Source: Plantago major
Taxonomy: Eukaryota > Streptophyta > Magnoliopsida > Lamiales > Plantaginaceae
Direction of reading: 5' to 3'
DNA length: 64,000 nt
Assembly: GCA_026545765.1 (NCBI GenBank)
Contig: JAIFAC010000308.1
Coordinates: 1-64,000, forward strand
The stretch's first letter is position 1. Each line of letters starts with the position of its first letter. The notes beneath the pieces are model-generated. The model saw only the letters and a program-made list of their open reading frames with translations. It had not been told where the DNA came from and searched no databases. The translations under genes were made by a program, and so were the position numbers. Shown piece by piece: positions 49,768-60,404 of the stretch.

Positions 49768-51714
49768 GGGGAAATTACATAAGCTACCCCTTAAATTTGG
49801 GCCAATTACATATTAGTCCCTTCTATTGAAACAATTACAGATAAACCCAAAATGTACATTTACGTTGATTGACATGCCTACATCAGCTTTCTCTCTCTCT
49901 CCCCATGTGGAATAAATTACCTGTCTCCTATAAAGAAATGCAAAACTAAATTCAAATTCAAAAAAATAATTATAGTAAAGGTAAAAGAAAATAAAAACCA
50001 ACATAACCCTTTATAGTGGCAATAAGTGAATCTGTAATTAGCTAACACAATTTCAGGGACATGTATGTAATTGATTTGAACTAATTTCAGACCTTTATTT
50101 AGTTACATCACGTGACTATCACGTGTGGACCGTATTTATAATTGATCAGATATATTATATGGACTAATTTGTAATTGAATTGGAAAAAAAATAAAAGTAA
50201 TTGTTATCAGGTTTGTTTTTTATGAATGTTTGGCTATAAAACCTCCATTTTAACCCTTCTACTCATTTGCTTTCATCTTATATTGCATACACTTGCTCAA
50301 AATGCAATCAAGTAGTTCTTTCTCTAGTACAAGGGTCAACCATCTCTATGTTTAATCTATTTTGCACAAATGATAGTTTGTATGTTAATTTTGATTCAAT
50401 AATGTAGGGAACAAACCCTAGAAGAACAACTAATAAAAGAAAGAGAAATGCAAATGAAGGGCCATCCAATCAGCATATGACTCCTGACTTCTGAATTTCA
50501 GTTTGTTTCACATTCCTTTTGTCATTAACATATCTTTTTTGCATGATAGTGTAGTTGTTATGATGCTTAATGGTGCACTAGAGGGTTACGCGATATTGCA
50601 TTATAATTATGTTTATGGTTACGTTTGAATGTAATAGATCGTGCTGATTATTATTTATGTTATGGCTGTTTGGTTATGGTATCATTTGATGCAATTGTAG
50701 GTTCCTACGACCGTTGATTCATTTATAGAAAATTTTTGCATACATATTACAATTCAATTCTGGTTTTTAGAAGATCAAATAACACTACCCTAGAAGATAC
50801 ATTTCATTATCAAACAAAACAAATAGAATTCAACAACATTAGGTTAAGATTAATTAGTTGTCTAAGTCACATGTAGGATCTTGCACTCTTGCTTATAGCT
50901 TGCTCCACCCTTTCTTCTTCCAAATTTTGCTCCAACACGTAGGCTTACTGATCTTCACTTGGTGTCCACCAACTAAACCAACCATGTATATTGCAATGGT
51001 AGTAGAACCTTCCTGGATTTCTCTTGAAAGTGGAACGGGTTATCACCATCCTCCTAACACAGTCAAACTGTCAACATATTCTAGAATTTCCACCATCAGT
51101 GACCCTAGTACTAGTGAAAGATCTACTTGATTGCATTTCGAGAAAGTGTGTGCAATTGGATATGAAAACAAGTGAGTAAAAGGGTTAAAATGGAAGTTTT
51201 ATAGCAAACATTCATAAAAAAACGGTAACACTAACGACTAGTTTTTTTTTAAATGCAACTCAATTACATATTTGTCCCTGTAATATAGATAGTTAATTAC
51301 AGTATGGTCCACACGTGATACTCACATGGTGTAACTAACTAACCGTCTGAAATTTGTTCAAATCCATTACATACATGTCCCTGAAATTGTGTTAGTTAAT
51401 TACAGATAAACCCAACTGCCACTGGCGCCAATAAAAGGAGGAAAAAAAGAAAAGCAGAAAGAAAAGAAAAGGAAAACAAACCATTTAAGAAAGTAAAAAA
51501 TCAAGAAAGTGGATGGCATTTTCGTTAATAATGCAAACTTTATCATCCATCAGCAAAATCATATGACACATCATCACTTCCGTTGACGAATGGGCTAATA
51601 TGTAATTAGATTTTTTTTTCATGAGTAAAAAATGGTCGTATATGTAATTGTTTGAATAGAAGGGACTAAAGTGACAAGAGGCTATATTGTAGGGGTGGTA
51701 TATGTAATTTTCTC
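49768..51714. mobile_element. Long-armed fold-back Mutator-like element (MULE), non-autonomous
   Basis: It is flanked by the perfect 9-bp duplication TTATTCCAT. The left arm (49768 to about 50345) and the right arm (about 51095-51714) are inverted copies with roughly 75-85% visual similarity. The left end reads GGGGAAATTACATA; the right end, on the other strand, GAGAAAATTACATA. Shared internal blocks include TAGTCCCTTCTATT, AACAATTACA, ATTTCAGGGACATGTATGTA and CACGTGA. No transposase is present. The arms are unusually long and each carries the start of a GRF-zinc-finger gene. Confidence 0.85.
50860..51155 (-). pseudogene. GRF-type zinc-finger gene fragment carried by the MULE
   Basis: On the minus strand an ATG near 51138 opens MQSSRSFTSTRVTDGG. 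After breaks it continues as a GRF-zinc-finger pattern: MVITRSTFKRNPGRFYYHC, then GWFSWW. GRF fingers (C..G....RTS.T..NPGR.FY.C...F.W) bind single-stranded nucleic acid in some nucleases and topoisomerases and are very common inside plant MULEs. The first cysteine pair is not intact and there are in-frame stops. The inverted left arm has the counterpart start MQSSSSFSSTRVNHLYV at about 50302 (plus strand), after which similarity ends. Confidence 0.55.
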
Positions 51715-51861
51715 TTATTCCATCATGTATAAACCAAGTAATCAAAGATCCCGGCTAACCCTTACATAAGTAAGTCAGTCTGACATAACTATAAGTAAAC
51801 AAACAAATACTAAAAAGAAAATATTTTTGAATTTTTTTCCTGAGGAAATCGATTCCTACAG

Positions 51862-51863
<2 letters not shown>

Positions 51864-51944
<81 letters not shown>
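51864..51944. repeat. (AT)n microsatellite, ~40 units, between inverted 11-mers
   Basis: A pure alternating AT run of about 81 bases. It is flanked on the left by TTCCTACAGAT and on the right by ATCTGTAGGAA, so the whole forms one large palindrome. It abuts the 5' LTR end of the Athila-like element. The open frame through it is an artefact. Confidence 0.85.
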
Positions 51945-51945
<1 letters not shown>

Positions 51946-51946
<1 letters not shown>

Positions 51947-53242
51947 GTAGGAACAAGCAAATAACGTTTGTAAATTGTATGCAGAAAAGTAAACAAATTG
52001 ATCGCATACAGATTAATTAAATCACAGTAAACCCTAATTTGATGAGATGTAATCGATGGTGGGAAGGCGTGAAGGATCCCCGACCTCCCTCTGCTATGCT
52101 ACTCCGGGCTAAAATCCTATGCTATTACCTCTAACGACAGCATGGCATAATACTACTATACGGAAGCATACAGACGAGTATTCTACTCGGCCTAATGAAA
52201 CCATCGTGTCACTCAAATAACATCACACCACAAAGGATGTATAGAGTTGTATAACTACGATTTACGTCTAATAACTATTACATTAATATATCACGGTATA
52301 TAAAGAAGTAGCAAAAGCAGAGTTACGACGGTTCGCCTTTACAAAAGAAAGTTAGCTACTCATAGTATTCTAGACAGTAATCGAAAAACAGAAGAAGGAG
52401 AAGAAGAAGGAGAAGAAGAAGGAGAAGAAAAAGGAGAAGAAGAAGTAGGAGAAGAAGAAGGAGAAGAAGAAGGAGAAGGAGAAGAAGAAGAAGAAGGAGA
52501 AGAAGAAGAAGAAGAAGAAGAAGAAGAAGAAGAAGAAGAAGAAGAAGAAGAAGAAGAAGAAGCTTAGTCTCTGATGTCTTCGTGCTGCTTCTAGGGTTTC
52601 CCTCTTCTGGGTGCTTGACGGCCAGCGGTTTTGGGGTTTCACTTCCCTGAGGACTGGTTCTCTCTCAAGAGAGCTGCTTTGTGAGCGGTGTAGAATTATG
52701 AGACCCCTGAGGTCTTATTTATACTGAAAATCCGAGCTCTGGCCGCCATTGATCATTAAGGAAAGTTTAGGGCGGCTCTAGCTTGACAAGCGTGAAAAGG
52801 CCCGAACAAACCTGCACTCAGGATCATGCACGCTGGTGGCCGATAGAGGCCTTCATGTCTCGGTACGCCATCTTCGATGTCTGCAGATTCGAATCTGTTT
52901 TCTTCATTCTTCGATTTCGGGCTTCGTAACTTCGTAATTTTGTTTCCTCGAAAAGTGGTCTTCTACAATGTTATTGCATCTTCAATTATATTCGCATTGG
53001 TTGGTCGCATGACATGTTTTGATTCCTCGAACTCCGTGCAACGGTCAATCTGACGTATTTGCTTAACTTTCTCGATTTCGCACAATTATGTTATTTTTAA
53101 GGCGTCAATTCCTCAAAACGGGATCATAACCTACAAAATACACATGAAGTTGGTATTTGACCATAAACAATACAAATATTGAATCTAAGGCAAAAACGAG
53201 GGACTAAAAGCATGCTATATCGCACATTTCATTGTCACATCA
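51946..53242 (-). repeat. 5' LTR of the Athila-like element
   Basis: It starts TGTAGGAACAAG on the plus strand and ends TGTCACATCA. It contains a long GAA/GGA tract (52391-52562), about three times the length of that in the other LTR. The inner side abuts an (AT)n run rather than a recognisable primer-binding site. Confidence 0.7.
52391..52562 (+). repeat. GAA/GGA microsatellite inside the Athila 5' LTR
   Basis: About 57 triplets of GAA with interspersed GGA; the last third is pure GAA. The other LTR has a shorter GAA/GGA tract at 11115-11170. The 90-codon poly-Phe frame on the minus strand is an artefact of it. Confidence 0.85.
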
Positions 53243-53248
53243 CTTACC

Positions 53249-53757
53249 TATTAATCAACTAAGCATTTCCAGTAAGCTAGTAAAATTCCTTTTGGATAAC
53301 ATGATTCTTTTTCCTTTATCAAACGCTCCTCGAAAGAAAGTAGTCTTTTGCAACTGGAAAAACAAATCAGCCAAACCTTTCTGCTTAAATATAGATGGAT
53401 CAGTACTAGGTAGCCCTGGTCATGCATGTATTGGTTGTATCTTAAGGGATGAGCATGGTAAGTTCATTCATGATTGTTCTTCATATGTTGGGATTATGGA
53501 TAATCACATGGTGGAGTTGTTTGATTTAAAACATGGGTTACAGATAGCATTACAACTAAATTTGCTCTCGTTGGAAATACAAACTGATTCCTGCTTTGTG
53601 TTGAATTGTTTGAACAAGAAGACGATCCCACCCTGGTCGCATCTTCCTCTGATGGAAGAAATCATGCAGATATTTAGGTGCTTCACGGACTGGGAAGTAT
53701 ATTTTGTGTTTAGGGAAAGAAACAAGTTGGCAGACATTTTGGATATGTTAGGAAGTG
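53249..53757 (+). pseudogene. RNase H-like fragment of a plant LINE (ORF2 C-terminus)
   Basis: A continuous frame shows an RNase H fold of the kind found at the C-terminus of plant L1-type LINE ORF2 proteins. FCLNIDGS holds the first catalytic Asp, MVELFDLKHGL the Glu and LEIQTDS the second Asp. RERNKLADIL is the C-terminal conserved segment, where the usual last Asp and Ala are partly retained. The left side is cut by the Athila LTR and the right side passes into the next LINE, whose first bases extend the frame with unrelated residues. A stand-alone RNase H gene is possible, but no start or promoter is seen. Confidence 0.6.
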
Positions 53758-55694
53758 GTCACGCCGTCTCTCTTCCTCCCCTGTCTCGAGCTGTTTCAGC
53801 CACTTTCCTCCTCCGCCTGCTCGCCTTCGCGCCGGTATCTCCTACTTTTCGATCCCAGATCTGAATTCTCTGGTGGTTCATATTGAGTGTGGTACGTTTC
53901 TTCGCTCTCATGATGCGGATCTTCCTCGTCTCGCTCGTTGTCGTCGATCTCCTTGGTTGGGATTTGCTGGTTCTATTCTCGCTCATTTTCGAGACTAGCC
54001 GCCTCTCATCTCTCCTGGAGTCCACGTCGCCGGAACTCTCCTCTCGTGAGTTTTCTTCTGACTTTAGACTTCGATTGGGTATGGGTTTGTCTGTTTTAGC
54101 TTCTCACAACTTCACGCTTCTCCTAGCTTGTCCAAAGCTCTCCGATTGGTCTGCTCCAAGAACTGCAGATTCTTTCTTTGGTTCGATTCGATTCTCGTAA
54201 ATTTGTGGCGAAGAAGTTCAGAATCGAGGTAAATGGGTGTCCTGTTATTTATTTTTCCGATGATGAGGTAAACAATTTATCTGCGCTTTTTCAACAACTT
54301 TGGTTGGGAAGTTCTCCTATGGAGTTCCGCAATTTCGAATTATCAAAATCCTCGAGCTCTAAACCGAAAGGCAATTTTCCGCCATTTTTCAATGCTAAAA
54401 CTGTGACAATTCGCTTGCTCGATAAAAATGACTTTGAGTTTCTTTGGATGAAACAATGCATCTATGTGGAAAAATGTCAAATGAGATTTGTGAAATGGAC
54501 ACCTTCTTTCAATGCTTCTTTGGATTCACCTATTGTTCCTATTTGGATTTCTCATAGAAATGTTCAGATTATGTTTTTTCACCATGAAGCGCTATTTGAA
54601 ATAGTCAGCTCTAGGTAGACCTCTCAAAGTAGATTCAAACAACGTGCATCTTTTATGAGATTGGAAAGAGCTAGAGTATTGATTGAAGTTGACATATCAA
54701 AAGTGTTACCAGATGTTTTATTTGTTGAGTTCAGAGAACAGAAGGTGAAAATTGGGGTATCTTGTGACTCTTTGCCTTTGTTTTGTGATTTTTGCTCTAA
54801 GATTGGTCACAAAGCCGAAGCTTATTTTGTAAAAAATTCCACAGTTGAAAAAAATAAAAATTCAAACCGAAGAAGTGAAAGTTTAGAGGATTTGCATCCT
54901 AAGCAGGATTCTATGAAGAAAAATGATCAACCGGAAGTTAACTCAGAAGGTGAAAGAAACTACAACAACTCTAATTGGGAAACTCCGACTAAAACTTCTC
55001 GAAGTGTAGGTCGTCAAGAAGCTCATAGTGAATCAGCTCAAGAGAAAGGAGAAAATAATTTTAGTGTTGGAAACTCTAGAGTCTCAAGAAAAGGTTTTCG
55101 AACCTATTTCCTGCTTTTGATAGACAACCAAGAAGAAGTGTGAGATGCGTCCCCTTTACCTTTGGAGAAGTTTGGTATTACTTCATCGTGGTCTTCAGAG
55201 TGGAGGAGCAGTTGCTCTGTTATTGTCATTTGGCAAGATCCCGAGCCCCTCCCCACCAATTCAAAAGAAAAAGGAAGAACAACTAAGAACTCGTCAAAAC
55301 TTCTTACTCTTCTTCTTCCAATGTTGAAGGTCGTGTTGAGAAAGTCCGTGTCAGTCGGTATAGCCCCCATAAATTCAAATAAAGATCTATTCTATAGGAT
55401 TGGCTCGTCGACACTTGTTTTGGTGGATTGGAATTTGTTGGTGTATAATTTTACCTTGGATGATTGGTACTTTGATGGTGCAACTTGACCATGGTTTCTC
55501 CTTTTCTCGTCACAAGACTACAACTTGTGGCTTGGAAGAACTCCGGATGGACTAGCTTTTGTTACGTCTTTTGTGCTAGTTTGGACATTCTTTTGTGTAA
55601 TTTCTTGGAAATGTACTCGGGTTCCTATAAACCCCGTGATTGTATGTTTTTATTTTAATAATAGGAGCTTGACTCCACCTTATAAAAAAAAAAA
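53758..55694 (+). mobile_element. LINE (L1 type), ORF1-only, with poly-A tail
   Basis: It begins with a C/T- and CG-rich leader (53758-53880), typical of the internal promoter region of plant L1 elements, continues with a broken ORF1 (54178-55143), and ends after a short 3' region with CCACCTTAT plus an A12 run at 55683-55694. Endonuclease and reverse transcriptase are absent, so it is an internally deleted, non-autonomous copy. No convincing target duplication was seen. Confidence 0.6.
54178..55143 (+). pseudogene. LINE ORF1 with DUF4283-like domain and zinc knuckle
   Basis: Frames at 54178-54618 and 54655-55143 resemble the DUF4283/zf-CCHC_4 protein encoded by plant LINEs, an RNA-binding ORF1. 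The first covers the DUF4283-like part (MRFVKWTPSFN, VPIWISHRN). The second starts with ARVLIEVDISKVLPD and has a knuckle CDFCSKIGHKAEAY in which the last Cys is replaced by Tyr. A stop and a frame change near 54616-54655 separate the two. The tail is Lys/Glu/Ser/Asn-rich and disordered. Confidence 0.65.
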
Positions 55695-56240
55695 AGAAGG
55701 TTTAGGACCCGCCTTTCGAAATGTACCAATGAGGTATAGTTGATGATTTGGGACGCCATATCGTGGCTATAGTATCTTTTATTAATTCATATATGGATGT
55801 TAGGTTACCTCGGTTGGTGAATACCATCGTGAACCATTGCATGTAACTTCGGTAACAGTTTAAGTTTATATATTATCTACTTAAAAAAAACATAGTCTAT
55901 TTACTCTAGAATATTAACATTTTATAGGACTAATTTAAGGCAAACATAAGAAATTGAATCGGTGAAATCGGCATTAAACATGGTTTTCAATAAATTTAAA
56001 TTTGGATTTGATTGATGGTTATTTTCAATGGAATGTATCTTGTTTATAATTTAGTCACATGCAATTGTAAATTCTATTTCCACCCCTAGTTATAGATAGA
56101 TACACAACAAAGAAAAAATAGCTTTCCACTTTATTATATATTTTCCTTATAACTTTTACATTTTTTTTTTGTTTGAAAAATCAGTATCATTAATTTCCCT
56201 ACAAGGCTCGGTGAGCAATGCGATTTTATGTATGTTATGT
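55695..56240. other. AT-rich intergenic DNA
   Basis: I see no gene. Short A and T runs (55884, 56161) and no recognisable motif. Confidence 0.4.
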
Positions 56241-56254
56241 GATAGAATACCATT

Positions 56255-56450
56255 TATTATTGTGTTACTATGTGGTCAAGTGGTGTGAATTTCAATGTTT
56301 TATCAACGAGATGTGGGTTCAAATTCCAACATTCACCATTTCTACCTTCGATATACTTTTTATTGGCTCGTTTGACTTTGTTAAATTTGATGAATTTATT
56401 TTTGAACCGAATTTGCCGATACTCGTTCTATTTTTTCTCATTTAGTTTTG
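56255..56450 (+). mobile_element. tRNA-derived SINE fragment
   Basis: A box-A-like TGGTCAAGTGG (56273-56283) and a box-B-like GGGTTCAAATTCC (56315-56327) are spaced about 31 bases apart, as in the internal RNA polymerase III promoter of tRNA-derived plant SINEs. The sequence between them cannot fold as a full tRNA, so a SINE remnant is likelier than a tRNA gene. The 3' end is unclear. Confidence 0.5.
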
Positions 56451-56902
56451 TTAAATTTTATAAATTTATTTGTACCCTTAGTGTTACTTTTAAACATCAA
56501 GTATTTTCTCCACACAACTATTATCCATATATTATATATCAATTAATAAGTTTTCAAGTGATAATTTCCACTTAACTTTAATAGAATTTTACTCTCAAGT
56601 GTAAATAAATTGCATATCTCCAGAAAATTTAACTAAATTTACTTCGATATCCGACTCTTGACTTTTCATATCTTGACATAAGCTAACATGTATTGCACCC
56701 TTAAATTTCACTTCCCATCGCATATACCATATACAATATAAACTTTTCGTTGAACACTAATTTGTTACGTGAATGATCTATATTTTTGCACAAATTATAA
56801 CTTGTTAATTACTACTAATTGTCTAATGTAAAATTTTACATGCAAAGTGATGCAACTTTGCTTTAGGATCCTTCACGAACCCGTCTTAACAAGTACGAAT
56901 CT
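56451..56902. other. AT-rich intergenic DNA
   Basis: I see no gene or repeat with clear borders in this stretch before the Ale-type element. Confidence 0.4.
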
Positions 56903-56907
56903 AAAGT

Positions 56908-57118
56908 TGTAGAGATATATTTTCCACCTAAATACTTGGGTGGTCATACGTTTTATTTATAGTGATGCAAACATACATAAGATTTACAAAATAAGAAGAT
57001 TACAACAATGAAATCAAATCTAAACTAATATGTACACATATGATATATCAAACAAGCTAAACGATAAATATCAATCTTGCAAAGCCGAGTTGGTGAGGAC
57101 TTACGGTTATCTACAATG
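56908..57118 (-). repeat. 3' LTR of the Ale-type element
   Basis: Collinear with the 5' LTR and preceded by AAAGT. No clear polypurine tract is visible at its inner side. Confidence 0.85.
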
Positions 57119-57317
57119 TTTAAGCGTGAGGTTCACCTAAGCCAAGCTTGGACTGAAACAAGAAAAACAGCGGACGCGATAGACTTTTTGTAAATATATT
57201 GGCGACATTAAGATTCGAAGGCACAAATTGAGTGGTTAAGCGACCATTTAACCAAATCCTCAGAAATGAAAATCAAGCTCGATATGCTTAGCTCATTTGT
57301 GAGAGACCTGATTTTGG

Positions 57318-58741
57318 CTAATAATAAAGACCCTTGTTATCACACATAATAACAGGACATGATGGAAGAGAAACCTTAAGATCACTTAATAGATGAGTGA
57401 GCCAGATTACCTCGGCCACACAATTTGCGAGAGCTCTATATTCAGCTTCACAGCTAGAACGTGACACCGTAGACTGCTTTTTCGAACTCCAAGATATAAG
57501 GTTAGACCCCAAGTAAATAGAGTAGCCTGAGGTAGACCGTCGAGTGTCGGGGAAAGATGCCCAATTCGCATTGGAGTATGCCAAGAGTGAAGGACCAGCA
57601 GTTCGAGCAAACTGCAGACCAAAAGAGATAGTACCTTTCACATAACGTAAAATCCGTTTAACCGCTTGAAAATGATCTGTAGTCGGATTTTGCATAAATT
57701 GACTGATGGTATTAACTGAATATGCTATATCCGGACGAGTAATCGTCAAATATTGTAAAGCTCCAACAAGCGAGCGTCTGAGAAGGATCATCAAATATTT
57801 CACCAGTAGCGCGTAGTTGTTGACCGACAACCATTGGAGTAGCCACAGGTTTACTATCTTGAAGTTGGACACGAAGCAAGACATCATGTGCATACTTTGC
57901 TTGACTCAAAAATAAACCAATGGAGGTAGACGATACTTCAAGCCCCCAAGAAGTAATTCAAGTGACCAAGGTCCTTGATAGAAAATTGGGAATCAAGTGA
58001 CTGAATAAATCCTCGGATAAGTGCAGAATTATTTCCCGTTAAAATTATATCGTCAACATAGACTAATAAATAAATGAGAGTTCGATCACGCGCAAAGACA
58101 AATAATGAAGTGTCAGCTCGACTACATGAGAAACCAAGAGCCAGCAAAAAAAAACTATTGAGTCGACTAAACCAAGCACGAGGCGCTTGCTTAAGACCAT
58201 ATAAAGCTTTACGTAAGCGACATACATGGTTTGGAAATTGTGGATTTATGTACCCAGGAGGCTGCTCCATGAAAACTGTTTCAGTGAGGTAACCATTTAG
58301 AAACGCATTTTTAACATCGAGCTGATGTAATGGCCACCAATTCATAACAGCCAAGGCAAGCACAACACGAACCATAGATGCTTTAATGACCGGACTGAAA
58401 GTTGTAGTAAAGTCGAGGCCAGGAACTTGAGAAAATCCCTGGGCCACTAATCGAGCTTTAAGTCTGTCAATAGCACCAGAAGCCAAGTACTTAGTTCGAA
58501 AAACCCATTTGGCACCAACAACATTCATATCTGATGTTCGAGGTACGAGCTCCCAAGTACCATTGTCACGAAGAGCAGCAATTTCCTTGTCCATGGCTTG
58601 AACCCACGCGGGGTTCTTTGCGGCAGATTTAAACCCCTTAGGATCAGTTGAAGTGAGAAGAGCATGAACAAGCGGAGAAGACGAATTCGCAACAAGTCCG
58701 TTGTTTAATCCAAAAGTGCCGCGTTGAGCCCTAGTAGTCAT
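57318..58741 (-). pseudogene. Ale reverse transcriptase and RNase H region
   Basis: [65 protein letters not shown] and the active site [11 protein letters not shown], all canonical for copia. The RNase H part holds LISWSSKKQSTVSRSSCEAE and a terminal MCDNKG. Confidence 0.9.
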
Positions 58742-58935
58742 AGAATGGGTTGGAATTGCTGATGGTCGGACTCGTCGTCGTGAGCGAAACGAGCTGGGGA
58801 AGAAGAACCCTGAGACATCGATGACATACCAGAATTTTGAGAGTCATCAGAAGACAACGGTGTTTGAACAGGAAGATCAACATGTTCCGTTTGCTCATGA
58901 TGTTGTAGAGGTGCTGCTGGGTGGACCAATACATG

Positions 58936-60404
58936 TTATCTTGGGCTTGAGCCATCACATAATATACATGGACGGGAATGGGTGAAATGAGATGGATCAA
59001 TATTAGTTGGAGCACTAACAGTAGGTTCAATAAACCTACTATAATCCAAAGAAGACAATGGAGCAGCAGTAGTACTTTTGGCATAAGAAAAATATGTCTC
59101 GTCAAACTGTGCATTACGAGTGATGTATACATGTCTCGTAGAGACATCATAACATCGAAATCCTTTGTAATTGAGACTATACCCAAGAAAGATACAAGGT
59201 GCGCTTCGAGGAGCAAGTTTGTGTGGCGCATAATCACGAAGACATGGGTAGACACGACATCCGAATGGATGAAAATTGGAGTAACTAGGAGAGACTCCGA
59301 AAAGCTGCTCGTATGGAGAAATATTTTTGCATAATGGGAGAGGGAAGCCGATTAATGGTATAGACGGCTGTAGTGAAGGCATCCCACCAAAAAGACACGG
59401 CCATGTGTGACTGAAAAAGAATTTATAGCCCGACTTCCGTGATATGACGATGTTTTCTCTCGGCGCGACCATTTTGTGCTGGAGTATATGGACATGAGAT
59501 TTTATGGAGAATGCCATTTGTGCGAAGATATGTCTGGAATTGATTACTTAAGAATTCACCACCACCATCACTTTGGAATTGCTTAATATGACAAGAAAAT
59601 TGGCGTTCAACAAGCGAACGAAAATTAACAAAATGATACTTCAGACTTAAGGCGCATGGGATAAATCCACGTGAAACGAGAGAAATCATCCATGAATAAC
59701 ACATAATAACGAAATCCATCATGAGAAGAAACCGGGGAGGGTCCCCAAACATCGCAATGAATTAACTCCAAAACATGAGAACAACGTTTTTCGTTTACAA
59801 CAAAAGGTAAACGATGACTCTTGGCTAACTGACACGGGGAACATAGTCGGGGACTGGGAAGTAAGGACGTGAGAAATAATTATCCTTTTTTATTTAATAA
59901 TGAAATAGTATGAAATGACACATGACCTAACCGAGAATGCCACCACAACTCAAAAGACCCTTTAAGAGTTTTATTGTGTAATGCAGAGAGTAGAGCTGCA
60001 TGTCCTTGATCCATAACGTAAAGTCCATTACTGCGACGACCTTTTGCTATTGGTACTCCTGTCTGACGATTCTGAATGAGAAACAAGTTATTAGAAAAAG
60101 TGACATTAACCGGAAAATCGGCATTAAGCTGACTGATGGATAATAAATTCTTGGTGATATGAGGAACCACCAAAACATTTAATAAAGATAGATCAGGTGT
60201 TAATGTGCGAGAACCAATATGAGAAATTTTTAGAGATGCACCGTTACCAACATAAACACAACCCGTACCACGATAAGGCTCAGTAGTATCCAACTGAGAT
60301 GGAGTAGCAGTCATATGAGTTGAAGCACCTGAATCAAGGTACCAATCAGAGGGATTTACATCTGTGAGAGAACAAGATGTATTAAATGTCTCAGCAAGAT
60401 TCAC
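58936..60404 (-). pseudogene. Ale protease and integrase region
   Basis: Protease signature WYLDSGASTHMT (near 60335), pre-integrase WWHSRLGHVSFHTISLL (near 59915), then an integrase core with FQSDGGGEFLSNQFQ and YTPAQNGRAERKHRH. The downstream part shows EQLFGVSPSYSNFHPFGC and YSLNYKGFRCYD, standard for the end of copia integrase. Confidence 0.88.

Larger units (their letters stand above)
10674..53242 (-). mobile_element. Athila-like Ty3/gypsy element, oldest layer of the nest, broken and without visible pol
   Basis: Two similar sequences in the same orientation (10674-11830 and 51946-53242) act as LTRs. Read on the minus strand they begin TGATGTGACAATG and end near TTCCTACA. Between them, after setting aside the two Sireviruses and the Mutator-like element, about 10 kb remain, containing minus-strand gag-like and env-like pieces in the right order. 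The string CAAGCGCTTCTTGTGAGGCA (minus, near 47250) matches the motif that precedes the env-like ORF in Athila elements. The flanks CTTAG (10669-10673) and CTTAC (53243-53247) match at four of five bases, weak support for a target duplication. Reverse transcriptase and integrase were not found. It has many breaks and is the oldest insertion here by nesting order. Confidence 0.6.

Noticed and set aside
51810-52007. 65-codon frame with a long Tyr-Ile repeat
   Set aside because: It is only the (AT)n microsatellite read in frame.
52370-52642. 90-codon poly-Phe/Ser frame
   Set aside because: Complement of the GAA/GGA microsatellite in the Athila LTR.
56273-56327. tRNA gene from box A and box B
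   Set aside because: No acceptor, anticodon or T stems can be formed; a SINE is more likely.
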